NCBI RefSeq assembly: GCF_900142655.1
Contig: NZ_FRBQ01000005.1
Coordinates: forward strand, 211,973-275,972
Direction: 5' to 3'
DNA length: 64,000 nt
Origin: Phytopseudomonas punonensis
Lineage (GTDB): Bacteria; Pseudomonadota; Gammaproteobacteria; Pseudomonadales; Pseudomonadaceae
Each line of letters begins with the position of its first letter. Positions within the stretch are counted from its first letter, which is position 1. The position numbers and the translations under genes were made by a program. Of this stretch, positions 56,257 through 63,768 are shown piece by piece. The notes under the pieces are model-generated. The model had not been told where the DNA came from. It saw nothing but the letters and a program-made list of their open reading frames with translations, and made no database searches.

Positions 56257-57351
56257 ATGAGTGGTTTCGATCCCTATCTGCAGCAAGCCGCCGCAGCAAG
56301 CCGCGTCGCCCAGGCGCACCTGCGCTTCGAGCGGCTGGGCAAGACCTACGAGGGCGCCCAGGGTCCGGTGCAAGCACTGCACGATATCGAGCTGTCGATC
56401 GAGCGCGGCGAAGTGTTCGGCATCATCGGCCGTAGCGGCGCGGGCAAGTCCTCGCTGCTGCGCACCATCAATCGCCTGGAACGGCCCAGCAGCGGCCGCG
56501 TGCTGATCGAGGGCAGCGACATCGCCGGCTATGACGATGACGCCTTGGTAGCGATGCGCCGACGCATCGGCATGATCTTCCAGCACTTCAACCTGATGTC
56601 TGCCAAGACCGTGTGGCAGAACGTCGAGTTGCCGCTCAAGGTCGCTGGCGTGCCGCGAGATGCCCGCCAGCGCAAGGTGCGCGAGCTACTCGAACTGGTC
56701 GGCCTGCAGGACAAACACACCGCCTACCCGGCGCAGCTCTCCGGCGGTCAGAAACAGCGCGTGGGCATTGCCCGTGCGCTGGTGCACGACCCGCAGATTC
56801 TGCTCTGCGACGAAGCCACCAGCGCTCTGGATCCGGAAACCACCCACGCCATTCTCGGCCTGCTGCGCGAGATCAACCGGCGCCTGGGCCTGACCGTGGT
56901 GCTGATCACCCACGAGATGGCGGTGATCCGCGAGATCTGCGACCGCGTGGTGGTGCTGGAGCGTGGTGAGGTGGTCGAGCAAGGGCCGGTCTGGCAGGTG
57001 TTCGGCGCGCCGCGCCACGAAGTCACTCGCACCCTGCTCGCCCCGCTGCAACACGCCCTGCCGGCGAGCCTGCAGCAGCGCTTGCAGGACTCACCCGGCG
57101 AGCGCGACGACCTGGTGCTGCGCCTGCATTTTGCCGGCACGGGCCTGGAACCGGACCTGCCGGCACTGGGGGTGGCCTTGGGCGGCCGCGCCACCTTGCT
57201 CGACGCCAGCCTGGAGCAGATCCAGGGCCACGCCGTGGGCCACCTGATTCTGTCCGTTGGCCCATCCGCCCTTGGCCACGAAACACTCATCGAAAACGCC
57301 CGCTCGCTGGCCGACCACGTGGAGGTACTGGGTTATGTCGCTGCTGTTTGA
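56257..57351 (+). CDS. MetN-like methionine ABC transporter ATPase
   Basis: 364 residues. Walker [22 protein letters not shown]-loop [26 protein letters not shown], signature [15 protein letters not shown], Walker [17 protein letters not shown] and [12 protein letters not shown]. The C-terminal ~100 residues are the NIL substrate-sensing domain. Starts one base after metQ-like stop. Twenty extra residues at the N-terminus compared with the core family. Confidence 0.92.
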   Translation: MSGFDPYLQQAAAASRVAQAHLRFERLGKTYEGAQGPVQALHDIELSIERGEVFGIIGRSGAGKSSLLRTINRLERPSSGRVLIEGSDIAGYDDDALVAMRRRIGMIFQHFNLMSAKTVWQNVELPLKVAGVPRDARQRKVRELLELVGLQDKHTAYPAQLSGGQKQRVGIARALVHDPQILLCDEATSALDPETTHAILGLLREINRRLGLTVVLITHEMAVIREICDRVVVLERGEVVEQGPVWQVFGAPRHEVTRTLLAPLQHALPASLQQRLQDSPGERDDLVLRLHFAGTGLEPDLPALGVALGGRATLLDASLEQIQGHAVGHLILSVGPSALGHETLIENARSLADHVEVLGYVAAV

Positions 57352-57985
57352 ACGCCTCTGGCAAGGCCTGCTCGATACCCTGCTGATGGTCGGCGTGTCG
57401 TCCCTGCTCGCCCTGCTGGCCGGCATTCCGCTGGCGGTATTTCTGGTCACCAGCAGCAAAGGCGGTATCTTCGAAGCGCCGCGGCTGAACCGAGTGCTCG
57501 GCGCCATCGTCAACCTGTTCCGCTCCGTCCCCTTCCTGATCCTGATGGTCGCGCTGATCCCCTTCACCCGCCTGATCGTCGGCACCACCTACGGCGTCTG
57601 GGCCGCCGTGGTGCCCCTGACCATCGCCGCCACGCCGTTCTTCGCCCGTATCGCCGAAGTCAGCCTGCGCGAAGTCGACCACGGCCTGATCGAAGCCGCC
57701 CAGGCCATGGGCTGCCGCCGCCGGCATATCGTCTGGCACGTGCTACTGCCCGAAGCCCTGCCCGGCATCGTCGGCGGCTTCACCATCACCCTAGTCACCA
57801 TGATCAACTCCTCCGCCATGGCCGGCGCCATAGGCGCAGGCGGCCTGGGCGATCTGGCCTACCGCTACGGCTACCAGCGTTTCGATACGCAGGTGATGCT
57901 GACGGTGATCGTCGTGCTGGTGGTGATGGTCAGCTTTATTCAGTTCGGCGGGGATCGGTTGGCGCAGCGGTTGAATAAGCGGTGA
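57335..57985 (+). CDS. MetI-like methionine ABC transporter permease
   Basis: 216 residues from an ATG at 57335 that overlaps the ATPase gene by 17 bp. Five hydrophobic helices and the loop [42 protein letters not shown] that contacts the ATPase. Last gene of the organosulfur operon; a strong terminator follows. Confidence 0.92.
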   Translation: MSLLFERLWQGLLDTLLMVGVSSLLALLAGIPLAVFLVTSSKGGIFEAPRLNRVLGAIVNLFRSVPFLILMVALIPFTRLIVGTTYGVWAAVVPLTIAATPFFARIAEVSLREVDHGLIEAAQAMGCRRRHIVWHVLLPEALPGIVGGFTITLVTMINSSAMAGAIGAGGLGDLAYRYGYQRFDTQVMLTVIVVLVVMVSFIQFGGDRLAQRLNKR

Positions 57986-58011
57986 GGCAACAGGTTGTCA
58001 CTGCAAATGCA

Positions 58012-58038
58012 AAGCCCCGGATTTCCGGGGCTTCTTTT
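58012..58038 (+). terminator. Terminator of the organosulfur operon
   Basis: Stem AAGCCCCGG / CCGGGGCTT, four-base loop, then CTTTTAT, 26 bp after the permease stop. Confidence 0.9.
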
Positions 58039-58070
58039 ATGCTGATGTCGCAGAAATGCAACATGGATAA

Positions 58071-58172
58071 GCACTTTGCCCGCTCGCAATAGACAGGCGC
58101 CGTACGAATCGAGTAGCGTCTCCGCAGAATCTGCTCCCGCAATTGGTCGAGCAATCGAGGCTGTCCATCCAT
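58071..58172 (-). pseudogene. intI: Integron integrase intI, truncated 5' remnant
   Basis: From the ATG at 58172 the minus strand reads PRLLDQLREQILRRRYSIRT, the conserved N-terminus of integron tyrosine recombinases, then YCERAK where intact enzymes have an aromatic YVxWxRxFI run. After about 35 codons similarity stops and the reading frame enters the terminator of the organosulfur operon. The catalytic domain (the patch unique to IntI and the R-H-x-x-H-R-Y residues) is absent, so this copy cannot recombine. It faces away from the cassettes, as intI does in integrons. Confidence 0.8.
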
Positions 58173-58244
58173 GGTGTATAACTCCCTTATACGGTCATCG
58201 GAACGCTGAAAACCTCAACCTAGACACGGATAGCGAGAGGAACA

Positions 58245-58310
58245 AGGAATGTTATACACCACGCCCGCCTGGGTAGTTATGCACCAGTTGGTGTCTATTT
58301 ATAGTTAGGC
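58245..58310 (+). other. attI integration site of the chromosomal integron
   Basis: Between the intI remnant and the first cassette. Two direct repeats GTTATACACCA (58251–58261) and GTTATGCACCA (58276–58286), 10 of 11 identical, occupy the place of the DR sites of attI1, and the crossover core GTTAGGC is at 58304–58310. A third, inverted copy GGTGTATAAC abuts the intI start codon at 58173–58182. Cassette 1 begins right after the core. Confidence 0.75.
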
Positions 58311-58319
58311 TTTCTGGCC

Positions 58320-58622
58320 ATGATCACGAAAGAACAAGCTCATAAACTCGTCGCAGAGGCCGTTACAGGAAAACCTGAATGGTTACCTGAAGGCGATGAG
58401 ATAATCATTGTCGAATCCGAAACTATCGAAAGGCCGTGGGGTTGGGCAATTTTCCACACGTCCAAGTTATGGTTAGAAACCAGCGATACCAAATATGCTC
58501 TAGCTGGTAACGCCCCAACGCTTGTAGAGCGTAAAACTGGAAAGCTAATACCGACTGGCACAGCTTTTAGCATTGAGCGATACATTGAGAATTATGAGAA
58601 AGCTGGCAGTCCACACGCCTAA
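58320..58622 (+). CDS. Cassette 1: Imm35/YrhB-like immunity family protein
   Basis: 100 residues starting ten bases after the attI core. EIIIVESETIERPWGWAIFHTSKLWLETSDTKYALAGNAPTLVERKTGKLIPTGTAFSIERYIENYE matches the Imm35/YrhB-type fold: the WGWAIF strand, the YALAGNAP loop and the GTA-x-x-IE-x-YI end. Members are immunity proteins in contact-dependent toxin loci or small chaperones. No toxin partner is next to it. The stop TAA overlaps the attC1 core, usual for cassettes. Confidence 0.7.
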   Translation: MITKEQAHKLVAEAVTGKPEWLPEGDEIIIVESETIERPWGWAIFHTSKLWLETSDTKYALAGNAPTLVERKTGKLIPTGTAFSIERYIENYEKAGSPHA

Positions 58623-58692
58623 CTAGTGGTTCAAATCGTTCGCTTCGCTCACTGGGACGGGCTAAAGCCCGCCCCTTAACCAAACGTTAGAA
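58617..58692 (+). repeat. attC1 (integron cassette recombination site)
   Basis: 76 bp from GCCTAAC to GTTAGAA with the central inverted stem GGGCTAAAGCCC and the TTCGCTTCGCTCA block. Cleavage falls in the GTTAG core. Confidence 0.9.
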
Positions 58693-58705
58693 GGCAGATC
58701 AAGTA

Positions 58706-59089
58706 ATGCGCTGGCTGTACATAAGAGTGGATGGCTCGGATCTTTCAGCGTGCGAAAAAACCTTGCTGATTGAGCTCAAAGATCTTGCAGTACGCTTACA
58801 CGAATTAGAGCCAAAATTGGTAAACTTCCAGCATCCCAAAACGCCGGACATGAGCCCTCAAGATCTACCCGACCGGGACATTGGCTTAGATTTAAATCTG
58901 GAAGCAATTACTAAAAATCACGCCAAAGCTATCGCGTTCAGCCTTCAGCAAATCGCAGCCGAAACAAAAAGAGATTTCGTAGCGGGGCTTACGAACGAGC
59001 ACGGCATCACCGAAGACATTATTTTTATCCATGAAAACTCTGGAAACGCCGAAGCGGAAGCATTATGCAGCATTGCAACTGCCGTCTAA
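58706..59089 (+). CDS. Cassette 2: unknown protein
   Basis: 127 residues, AAGGCAGATC leader gives a weak ribosome site. Helical with RWLYIRVDGSDLSACEKTLLIELKDLAVRLHELEPKL and GLTNEHGITEDIIFIHENSGNAEAEALC. I see no known motif. Its DNA is visibly AT-richer than the chromosomal flank, as for all cassettes. Function unknown. Confidence 0.65.
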   Translation: MRWLYIRVDGSDLSACEKTLLIELKDLAVRLHELEPKLVNFQHPKTPDMSPQDLPDRDIGLDLNLEAITKNHAKAIAFSLQQIAAETKRDFVAGLTNEHGITEDIIFIHENSGNAEAEALCSIATAV

Positions 59090-59159
59090 CTAGTGGTTCA
59101 AATCGCTCGCTTCGCTCACTGGGACGGGCTAAAGCCCGCCCCTTAACCAAACGTTATGT
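59084..59159 (+). repeat. attC2
   Basis: 76 bp from GTCTAAC to GTTATGT, nearly identical to attC1 apart from one changed base in the core (T for G). The cassette 2 stop overlaps it. Confidence 0.88.
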
Positions 59160-59195
59160 CCATTTAGTTAAATCAGAGTACGGAAACACTGATAT

Positions 59196-59423
59196 ATGAA
59201 TTACGCCAGCGGCGAAACAGTAGACATCGGTGATTCTGTAACGCTGGAGCACGGCAAAACTCCCGGCATTGTGTACGCAGTCATTGAAAGTCCGCAGCAG
59301 ATTAACGAATGGGCTCTGGATGAACCCGGAATCATGATAGAGGCAGAACCATTTGGGTTGGTATTCTGGCCAGCCTCCGAAATCTACGATCCGGTAATCT
59401 TTATTGCGCGGAAATGCACATAA
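59196..59423 (+). CDS. Cassette 3: small unknown beta-rich protein
   Basis: 75 residues. ASGETVDIGDSVTLEHGKTPGIVYAVIESPQQINEW…GIMIEAEPFGLVFWPASEIYDPVIFI reads like a KOW/SH3-like beta barrel, a pattern found in many small orphan proteins and some immunity proteins. No further support for a function. Confidence 0.65.
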   Translation: MNYASGETVDIGDSVTLEHGKTPGIVYAVIESPQQINEWALDEPGIMIEAEPFGLVFWPASEIYDPVIFIARKCT

Positions 59424-59495
59424 CTAGTGGTTCAAGGTCGTTCGCTTCGCTCACTCGGGACGGGCTAAAGCCCGCCCCTTAACCAAACGTTAGGA
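59418..59495 (+). repeat. attC3
   Basis: 78 bp from ACATAAC to GTTAGGA, two bases longer than attC1 because of small insertions (AAGGTCG, CTCGGGA); core stem GGGCTAAAGCCC kept. Confidence 0.86.
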
Positions 59496-59501
59496 GAACT
59501 C

Positions 59502-59804
59502 ATGCAAAATCTTGCAGACTGCCTTTTGAATTACCTTTGGACTCTGAATTTTTCAAGTGATGACATAGGATTTGACGAAGACTGGGCAGTAAAAGAAATT
59601 GAGTCTTTATCTTATGATATAGAACACAATTTCACTGACGCAGAGCGCCAAGCTCTTAAAGACTCTGCAAGCCGGTCTCTGGCAAGATGGTTAAGAGAAC
59701 CTGATGAACACGGCTATACGCCACGTAAGCTTCTTAAGTCAGAAAAAAGAAATTTTCTTGAATGCATAGCATCAGGGAAATTTAGCGGCCCAGAGCTCTC
59801 CTAA
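59502..59804 (+). CDS. Cassette 4: unknown acidic protein
   Basis: 100 residues. GTTAGGAGAACTC gives a ribosome site supplied by the attC core. LADCLLNYLWTLNFSSDDIGFDEDWAVKEIESLSYDIEHNFTDAERQALKDSASRSLARWL is mostly helical; no family recognised. Confidence 0.65.
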   Translation: MQNLADCLLNYLWTLNFSSDDIGFDEDWAVKEIESLSYDIEHNFTDAERQALKDSASRSLARWLREPDEHGYTPRKLLKSEKRNFLECIASGKFSGPELS

Positions 59805-59874
59805 CAAGTGGTTCAAATCGTTCGCTTCGCTCACTGGGACGGGCTAAAGCCCGCCCCTTAACCAAACGTTAGGA
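59799..59874 (+). repeat. attC4
   Basis: 76 bp from TCCTAAC to GTTAGGA, differing from attC1 by an AACAAGTGG start. Confidence 0.88.
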
Positions 59875-59881
59875 ACACCGA

Positions 59882-60364
59882 ATGCGTATCGGCGTAAAAC
59901 TCAAATTCTGGCTATTCAGGAATTACTGGTGGCTTCTTGGCACAATACTGGTCGGGGCAGTAGCGTTTGTCTTATGTACTGAAACCTCAATAACATCCAT
60001 CGCTACAGTTGCGGGCTCCGTACTGTCAGTTATCTACTTCATCCAAAAGCAGCGCCTAGAAGAACTTAAGCTATTTCGTGAGCTCTTTAAAGAATTCAAT
60101 GCCCGCTATGACAGCATGAATGAAAATCTGGCCAGCATCATAGGCAAAAGCAATACACCACTAACCTCAGAAGAAGAATCCTCGCTAATTGATTACTTCA
60201 ATCTTTGCGGAGAAGAGCATCTTTATTATGAGCTTGGCTATATTGACCCCGTCGTATGGAAATCGTGGTGTAACGGAATGAGGTCAATCATTGAGTCACC
60301 AAGGGTGAAACCTCTTTGGGAAGCAGAAAAAGCAACAAGCTCTTACTACGGCATATCCCTATAA
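59882..60364 (+). CDS. Cassette 5: unknown membrane-anchored protein
   Basis: 160 residues. Two membrane helices near the start (YWWLLGTILVGAVAFVLC and ITSIATVAGSVLSVIYFI), then a cytosolic helical domain (KQRLEELKLFRELFKEFNARYDSMNENL) containing EEESSLIDYFNLCGEEHLYYELGYIDPVVWKSWCNGM. The last segment resembles small domains seen in membrane proteins of unknown role in mobile islands. Its stop lies 16 bp before attC5. Confidence 0.68.
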   Translation: MRIGVKLKFWLFRNYWWLLGTILVGAVAFVLCTETSITSIATVAGSVLSVIYFIQKQRLEELKLFRELFKEFNARYDSMNENLASIIGKSNTPLTSEEESSLIDYFNLCGEEHLYYELGYIDPVVWKSWCNGMRSIIESPRVKPLWEAEKATSSYYGISL

Positions 60365-60379
60365 GTTATGCGTGCGGTT

Positions 60380-60456
60380 TCCTAACTACTGGTTCAAGCC
60401 GTTCGCTTCGCTCGCTCGGGACCGGCTAAAGCCGGCCCCTTAACCAAACGTTAGAG
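60380..60456 (+). repeat. attC5
   Basis: 77 bp from TCCTAAC to GTTAGAG. Here the stem is ACCGGCTAAAGCCGGC, and the flank has CTCGCTCGGG; a compensatory change keeps the stem paired. Confidence 0.86.
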
Positions 60457-60462
60457 AACAAC

Positions 60463-60933
60463 ATGGATCTACACCCGGATTTCCCCATAGTAAGCGGCCA
60501 CTACCAACTCACTAGCGAGTGGAGTGCCGTATTGCCTATTGAACTTAACAGACGAGTTGAGGACGGCAGCCTAGTATTGTGGCGAAAGGGCTTTACCAGT
60601 TGGTTTGAAATATGGAATAACGATAATAATGAAAGTAAAGAAGCTCGGTTAGCACGGCTAAAATCCGAAATCTCCCCAGACGCATCTGACATAAAAGAAG
60701 TATCAGACGAAAAAACATTAAAGCTTTCATATCGCCTGTCTGAATCAGCGGAAGATAACCGCCTACCAGCACTTTACTGTTTTGCAATTGGTAAGAATGG
60801 CCATGTCCAAGCTGCCTTCTATTTTGACAAACCGGAGGGAATTGCTCTGGCACAAAAAATTTGTGGCAGTCTCATGAAGAAGCTCTCTAACAATTGGTTC
60901 AAACCGTTCGCTTCGCTCACTGGGACGGGCTAA
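60463..60933 (+). CDS. Cassette 6: unknown protein whose frame runs into its own attC
   Basis: 156 residues. It starts six bases after the attC5 core. GHYQLTSEWSAVLPIELNRRVEDGSLVLWRKGFTSWFEIWNNDNNESKEARLARLKSE and LSYRLSESAEDNRLPALYCFAIGKNGHVQAAFYFDKPEGIALAQKI have the look of small mixed alpha-beta proteins; no family recognised. The last ~16 residues (NNWFKPFASLTGTG) are encoded by attC6, because the frame lacks the usual stop in the R'' core. Confidence 0.65.
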   Translation: MDLHPDFPIVSGHYQLTSEWSAVLPIELNRRVEDGSLVLWRKGFTSWFEIWNNDNNESKEARLARLKSEISPDASDIKEVSDEKTLKLSYRLSESAEDNRLPALYCFAIGKNGHVQAAFYFDKPEGIALAQKICGSLMKKLSNNWFKPFASLTGTG

Positions 60934-60960
60934 AGCCCGCCCCTTAACCAAACGTTAGGT
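60885..60960 (+). repeat. attC6
   Basis: 76 bp from CTCTAAC to GTTAGGT; begins AACAATTGG. Lies mostly inside the 3' end of the cassette 6 reading frame. Confidence 0.88.
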
Positions 60961-60964
60961 GCCA

Positions 60965-61396
60965 ATGATGTCTTCGTGTGATATTCAGGGAATTGATGCC
61001 GCATGGCTGGCTGTAGATGCAATTGGGCAAGTGGGACTCTTCACCACTGGAGGTGAAGGACCTATACCTGATCCTGCAATGCCTTCAACTGACACTGCGG
61101 AGAGTGACGTTTATTCGCTACCGGAAACGTGTGATTGCATCCTATTGGTAAAAATTAAACGGCCTGACGACTTTGTTGCATTCGCCAGACGTGGATTCTT
61201 CGCATATGACTGGTCTGACATCCACCGCCCCCAAAAACAGGCGCTCGGCGGATATGAATTGCAGGCACTACCGACGCGCCCGCTATGCTACGCAGACTTA
61301 CCACCCGCCCTTCGAGTCTTAGCTGCAAACACTAAATTTCTCGATGCCACGTTTGGCTCGTCAGTTGTAGTACTAAGCATGCCAGCTGTCACCTAA
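60965..61396 (+). CDS. Cassette 7: unknown protein of a WxAVD-type family
   Basis: 143 residues from the ATG at 60965 (a GTG at 60959 is inside the attC core). IDAAWLAVDAIGQVGLFTTGGEGPIPDPAM is a pattern I associate with small orphan and immunity-like proteins; the middle LLVKIKRPDDFVAFARRGFFAYDWSDIHRP and the end GGYELQALPTRPLCYADLPPALRVLAAN follow it. No enzymatic motif. Function unknown. Confidence 0.66.
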   Translation: MMSSCDIQGIDAAWLAVDAIGQVGLFTTGGEGPIPDPAMPSTDTAESDVYSLPETCDCILLVKIKRPDDFVAFARRGFFAYDWSDIHRPQKQALGGYELQALPTRPLCYADLPPALRVLAANTKFLDATFGSSVVVLSMPAVT

Positions 61397-61466
61397 CTAG
61401 TGGTTCAAACCGTTCGCTTCGCTCACTGGGACAGGCTAAAGCCCGCCCCTTAACCAAACGTTAGGC
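61391..61466 (+). repeat. attC7
   Basis: 76 bp from ACCTAAC to GTTAGGC. One change in the stem (GGACAGGCTAAAGCCC). Confidence 0.88.
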
Positions 61467-61481
61467 AAATAAGGATCCTGC

Positions 61482-61724
61482 ATGAGCAATACCTCAAAAG
61501 ATTTTATATGGCACTTTTCACTGCTGATGCTTTCAGTTTTCACCCTATTTTTCTTGACCGTGGGCATGGGGAAAGCATCGGCCGACCTTATCATTTATAT
61601 GAACGACAAGTCGATCTCGAAGCCAGCTTGGCAGTGGGTTGTATTTATAATAGGCGCACCAATTGCAACTGCGGCCTGGTGTTTGTTTTGGCTTTTTTTA
61701 AGAAATCAGAAAAGCACTGTATAG
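61482..61724 (+). CDS. Cassette 8: small two-helix membrane protein
   Basis: 80 residues with membrane helices at about 11–30 (FSLLMLSVFTLFFLTVGMG) and 49–72 (WVVFIIGAPIATAAWCLFWLFL) and a polar loop between. AAGGATCC leader gives a ribosome site. No family recognised; a second, overlapping frame (61508–61744) is less convincing. Confidence 0.6.
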   Translation: MSNTSKDFIWHFSLLMLSVFTLFFLTVGMGKASADLIIYMNDKSISKPAWQWVVFIIGAPIATAAWCLFWLFLRNQKSTV

Positions 61725-61750
61725 AGCTCATGGAAAATAAATAACTCAAC

Positions 61751-61826
61751 GCCTAACAATACGCTGAATTCGCTCATTTCATTCGCTGGGACGGCGTTCC
61801 GCCGCCCCTTAGCTTAATCGTTAGGT
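61751..61826 (+). repeat. attC8 (divergent type)
   Basis: 76 bp from GCCTAAC to GTTAGGT. The body differs from the other sites: AACAATACGCTGAATTCGC at the start and CCGCCGCCCCTTAGCTTAATC near the end, with the GGGACGGCGTTCCGCCGCCCC stem. The 3' half is shared with attC10. Confidence 0.85.
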
Positions 61827-61832
61827 TTATTC

Positions 61833-62153
61833 ATGGCTAGAAGTGCGCGACTTCAGAAAAAGCTTCTATCTAATTCCCTGCTAACGGTTGCAGAAGACAC
61901 AGTCACGAACATCGATGCCCTGAACATGCTTTGGAGCTTGAAACAAGGCGAGAGCATCCTTCTGAACTCTCAATTTCTTAATTCGCAACCGCTCGTGAAA
62001 TATGGGCTTGAGTACAACGTAGTCCGTGGCCCCATTCCAGGCCACTGGCTATACCGTGAGTTTGACACCAAAGAGTTAGAGATTTTCTTCATAGCAGAAA
62101 ATCATGAGGGCATCTGTCATTCATGGCTAATATTCAATGACGAAGAAACCTAA
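61833..62153 (+). CDS. Cassette 9: unknown protein
   Basis: 106 residues starting seven bases past the attC8 core. SARLQKKLLSNSLLTVAEDTVTNIDALNMLWSLKQGESILLN is helical; the second half, GLEYNVVRGPIPGHWLYREFDTKELEIFFIAENHEGICHSWLIFNDEE, is beta-rich. No known family. Confidence 0.65.
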   Translation: MARSARLQKKLLSNSLLTVAEDTVTNIDALNMLWSLKQGESILLNSQFLNSQPLVKYGLEYNVVRGPIPGHWLYREFDTKELEIFFIAENHEGICHSWLIFNDEET

Positions 62154-62223
62154 CTAGCGATTCAAACCGTTCGCTTCGCTCACTGGGACGGGCTAAAGCC
62201 CGCCCCTTAACCAAACGTTAGGC
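62148..62223 (+). repeat. attC9
   Basis: 76 bp from ACCTAAC to GTTAGGC, nearly the same as attC1 except an AACTAGCGA start. Confidence 0.88.
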
Positions 62224-62230
62224 ATCAATT

Positions 62231-62605
62231 GTGCTCATCAGATTTGCGGTGTTTGAAAGTGACAATGATTCGGGGCACAGCGCTGGAGCCTTGGTGGCAG
62301 CCCATACACTAAGAGATGAGGGTGACCTTACTGTTTCAGAGCACAGAGAATTGCGCATCGCTCTAAAATGGTTTAATGAAAACCTGCCAGTACCTGAAAC
62401 CTTAAATGACATAGAACACCGTAGGGCAATATCTTGGTTCAAGCCAGAGGCCGAAGAAGCAATAAAGAAAATGTGGCTCCTAAAAAATATACTTGAGCAG
62501 CACGGAATTTATATAAAAGTTCTTCGAACAGAAGAACCGGGAACAGTGCTGCATGACGACTCATGGCAGGTTATCGCCAAGCCACATAAAGGGCAGCGGT
62601 TCTGA
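62231..62605 (+). CDS. Cassette 10: unknown protein
   Basis: 124 residues from a GTG at 62231; GTG is weakly supported, as no strong ribosome site is seen. FAVFESDNDSGHSAGALVAAHTLRDEGDLTVSEHRELRIALKWFNENLPVPETLND then SWFKPEAEEAIKKMWLLKNILEQHGIYIKVLRTEEPGTVLHDDSWQVIAKP. A cytoplasmic protein with no recognised motif. Confidence 0.6.
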   Translation: MLIRFAVFESDNDSGHSAGALVAAHTLRDEGDLTVSEHRELRIALKWFNENLPVPETLNDIEHRRAISWFKPEAEEAIKKMWLLKNILEQHGIYIKVLRTEEPGTVLHDDSWQVIAKPHKGQRF

Positions 62606-62631
62606 ATCGAAAACCGCATGCCTAACGAGTG

Positions 62632-63768
62632 TATATGGACTCTCCCCACAAGTAGTGAGCAAAGCTTTTCTTCTGCACCTGTCGTCAGCGCGGTTGCATT
62701 CGTATATCTAGCCTGTTTTGGGCTTTTGCGCCCTGGCCATTCTGTAGTTCGCGCAGCGGGGGCCAAGCGTTCAATCGATCACGAAGATCATCATTGTTAT
62801 CGGCCTTGTTCCGCTGCAGGACTCGCCTGTTCCGACAGTGCTGCTGCTCACCACAACCACAAGAAAACCATCACGCCTTCCTGATTACTCCCGCCGTCAG
62901 GCGGGTTTTACGCTGTACCAATTGCCATTGAAGCGCCGCTCGTGGCACCACACCGCCCAGCAGATCCGCACCAGTTTGTTGGCCAGCGCCACGGCTGCTT
63001 TGTTGTGGCCAATGCGGGCTGCTGTCTCAACAACCCAGCGCTGTAACTGCGTCAACTTTTCCGGCGTGCGTGTCTGGCATCGCTGCGCTGCCAGCAAAGC
63101 CGCGTTTGAGCTGTTGCTCGCACTCGGCCATGCACTGTTCGTACAGGTTGATTTCCGTCAGGACGATGTGCAGTAGAGCGCTCAATGGCGCGAGTTCTGG
63201 GCGGTCGACCAACTCGTGGGCGGCTCGGATAAACGCGGCGGTCGACGCTGGGGCTTCGATGCCCGCTTCGCGCAAAATACCGCGCAGCAGGTTGATGCGT
63301 TGGGTACGGCTTTTTTTCCAGGTTTCGCGCAGCCCGTGCAACTGCTGCAACAGTTGCTGCTCGTGAGGTTTCACCGGGACGGGATAAATATCGGTGCAGC
63401 GCGCTGCCTCCAGCATGGCATCGCAGTCGTTACGGTCGGTTTTGTTGCGCCGCCGGTAAGGGCGGACATAGCGCGCATGGAGTAGCTTCACCCGATGGCC
63501 CAAGGATTGCGCTAGGCGCCCCCAGTAATGCGCCGTGCCACAGGCTTCCATCACCCACTCGACCGGCTCGGGCTGCTCCTGTATATATCGCCTGAACGCC
63601 TCTCGGTTCAGCCGCTTGCGCTGCACCACCTGGCCGGAACGGACACTCTCGGCAACTTGGTAAACGGACTTGGCCAGATCAACGGCAATATGCTTCATCG
63701 CGACTCTCCCAATCTCAGTCAACACCGGTTTCGGTATAGAACAGTGGCGCGGGGAGAGTCCATTACAG
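62632..63768 (-). mobile_element. IS1111-attC-type insertion sequence (IS110 family), internally deleted
   Basis: Subterminal inverted repeats ATGGACTCTCCCC (62635–62647) and GGGGAGAGTCCAT (63752–63764), typical of the IS1111 branch, with only three or four bases outside them. It lies inside an attC, the known target of the IS1111-attC group in Pseudomonas integrons. The element is ~1.14 kb, shorter than intact relatives, and encodes a broken DEDD transposase on the minus strand. Edges are accurate to a few bases. Confidence 0.85.
62897..63698 (-). pseudogene. IS1111-type DEDD transposase, internally deleted and frameshifted
   Basis: N-terminal part from the ATG at 63698 (GGGAGAG ribosome site) keeps the DEDD site: IAVDLAKSVYQVA, EACGTAHYWGR and KTDRNDCDAMLEAAR. 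After QLKRGFAG the frame runs out at 63027. In another frame at 62897–63090, the C-terminal end RWVVETAARIGHNKAAVALANKLVRICWAVW is preserved. The ~100-residue region with the IS110-type second domain (catalytic serine, GSSGKT-type) is missing, so it should be inactive. Confidence 0.85.

Noticed and set aside
61508..61744. Second overlapping frame in cassette 8
   Set aside because: No ribosome site; the other frame gives two clean membrane helices and begins next to the attC core.
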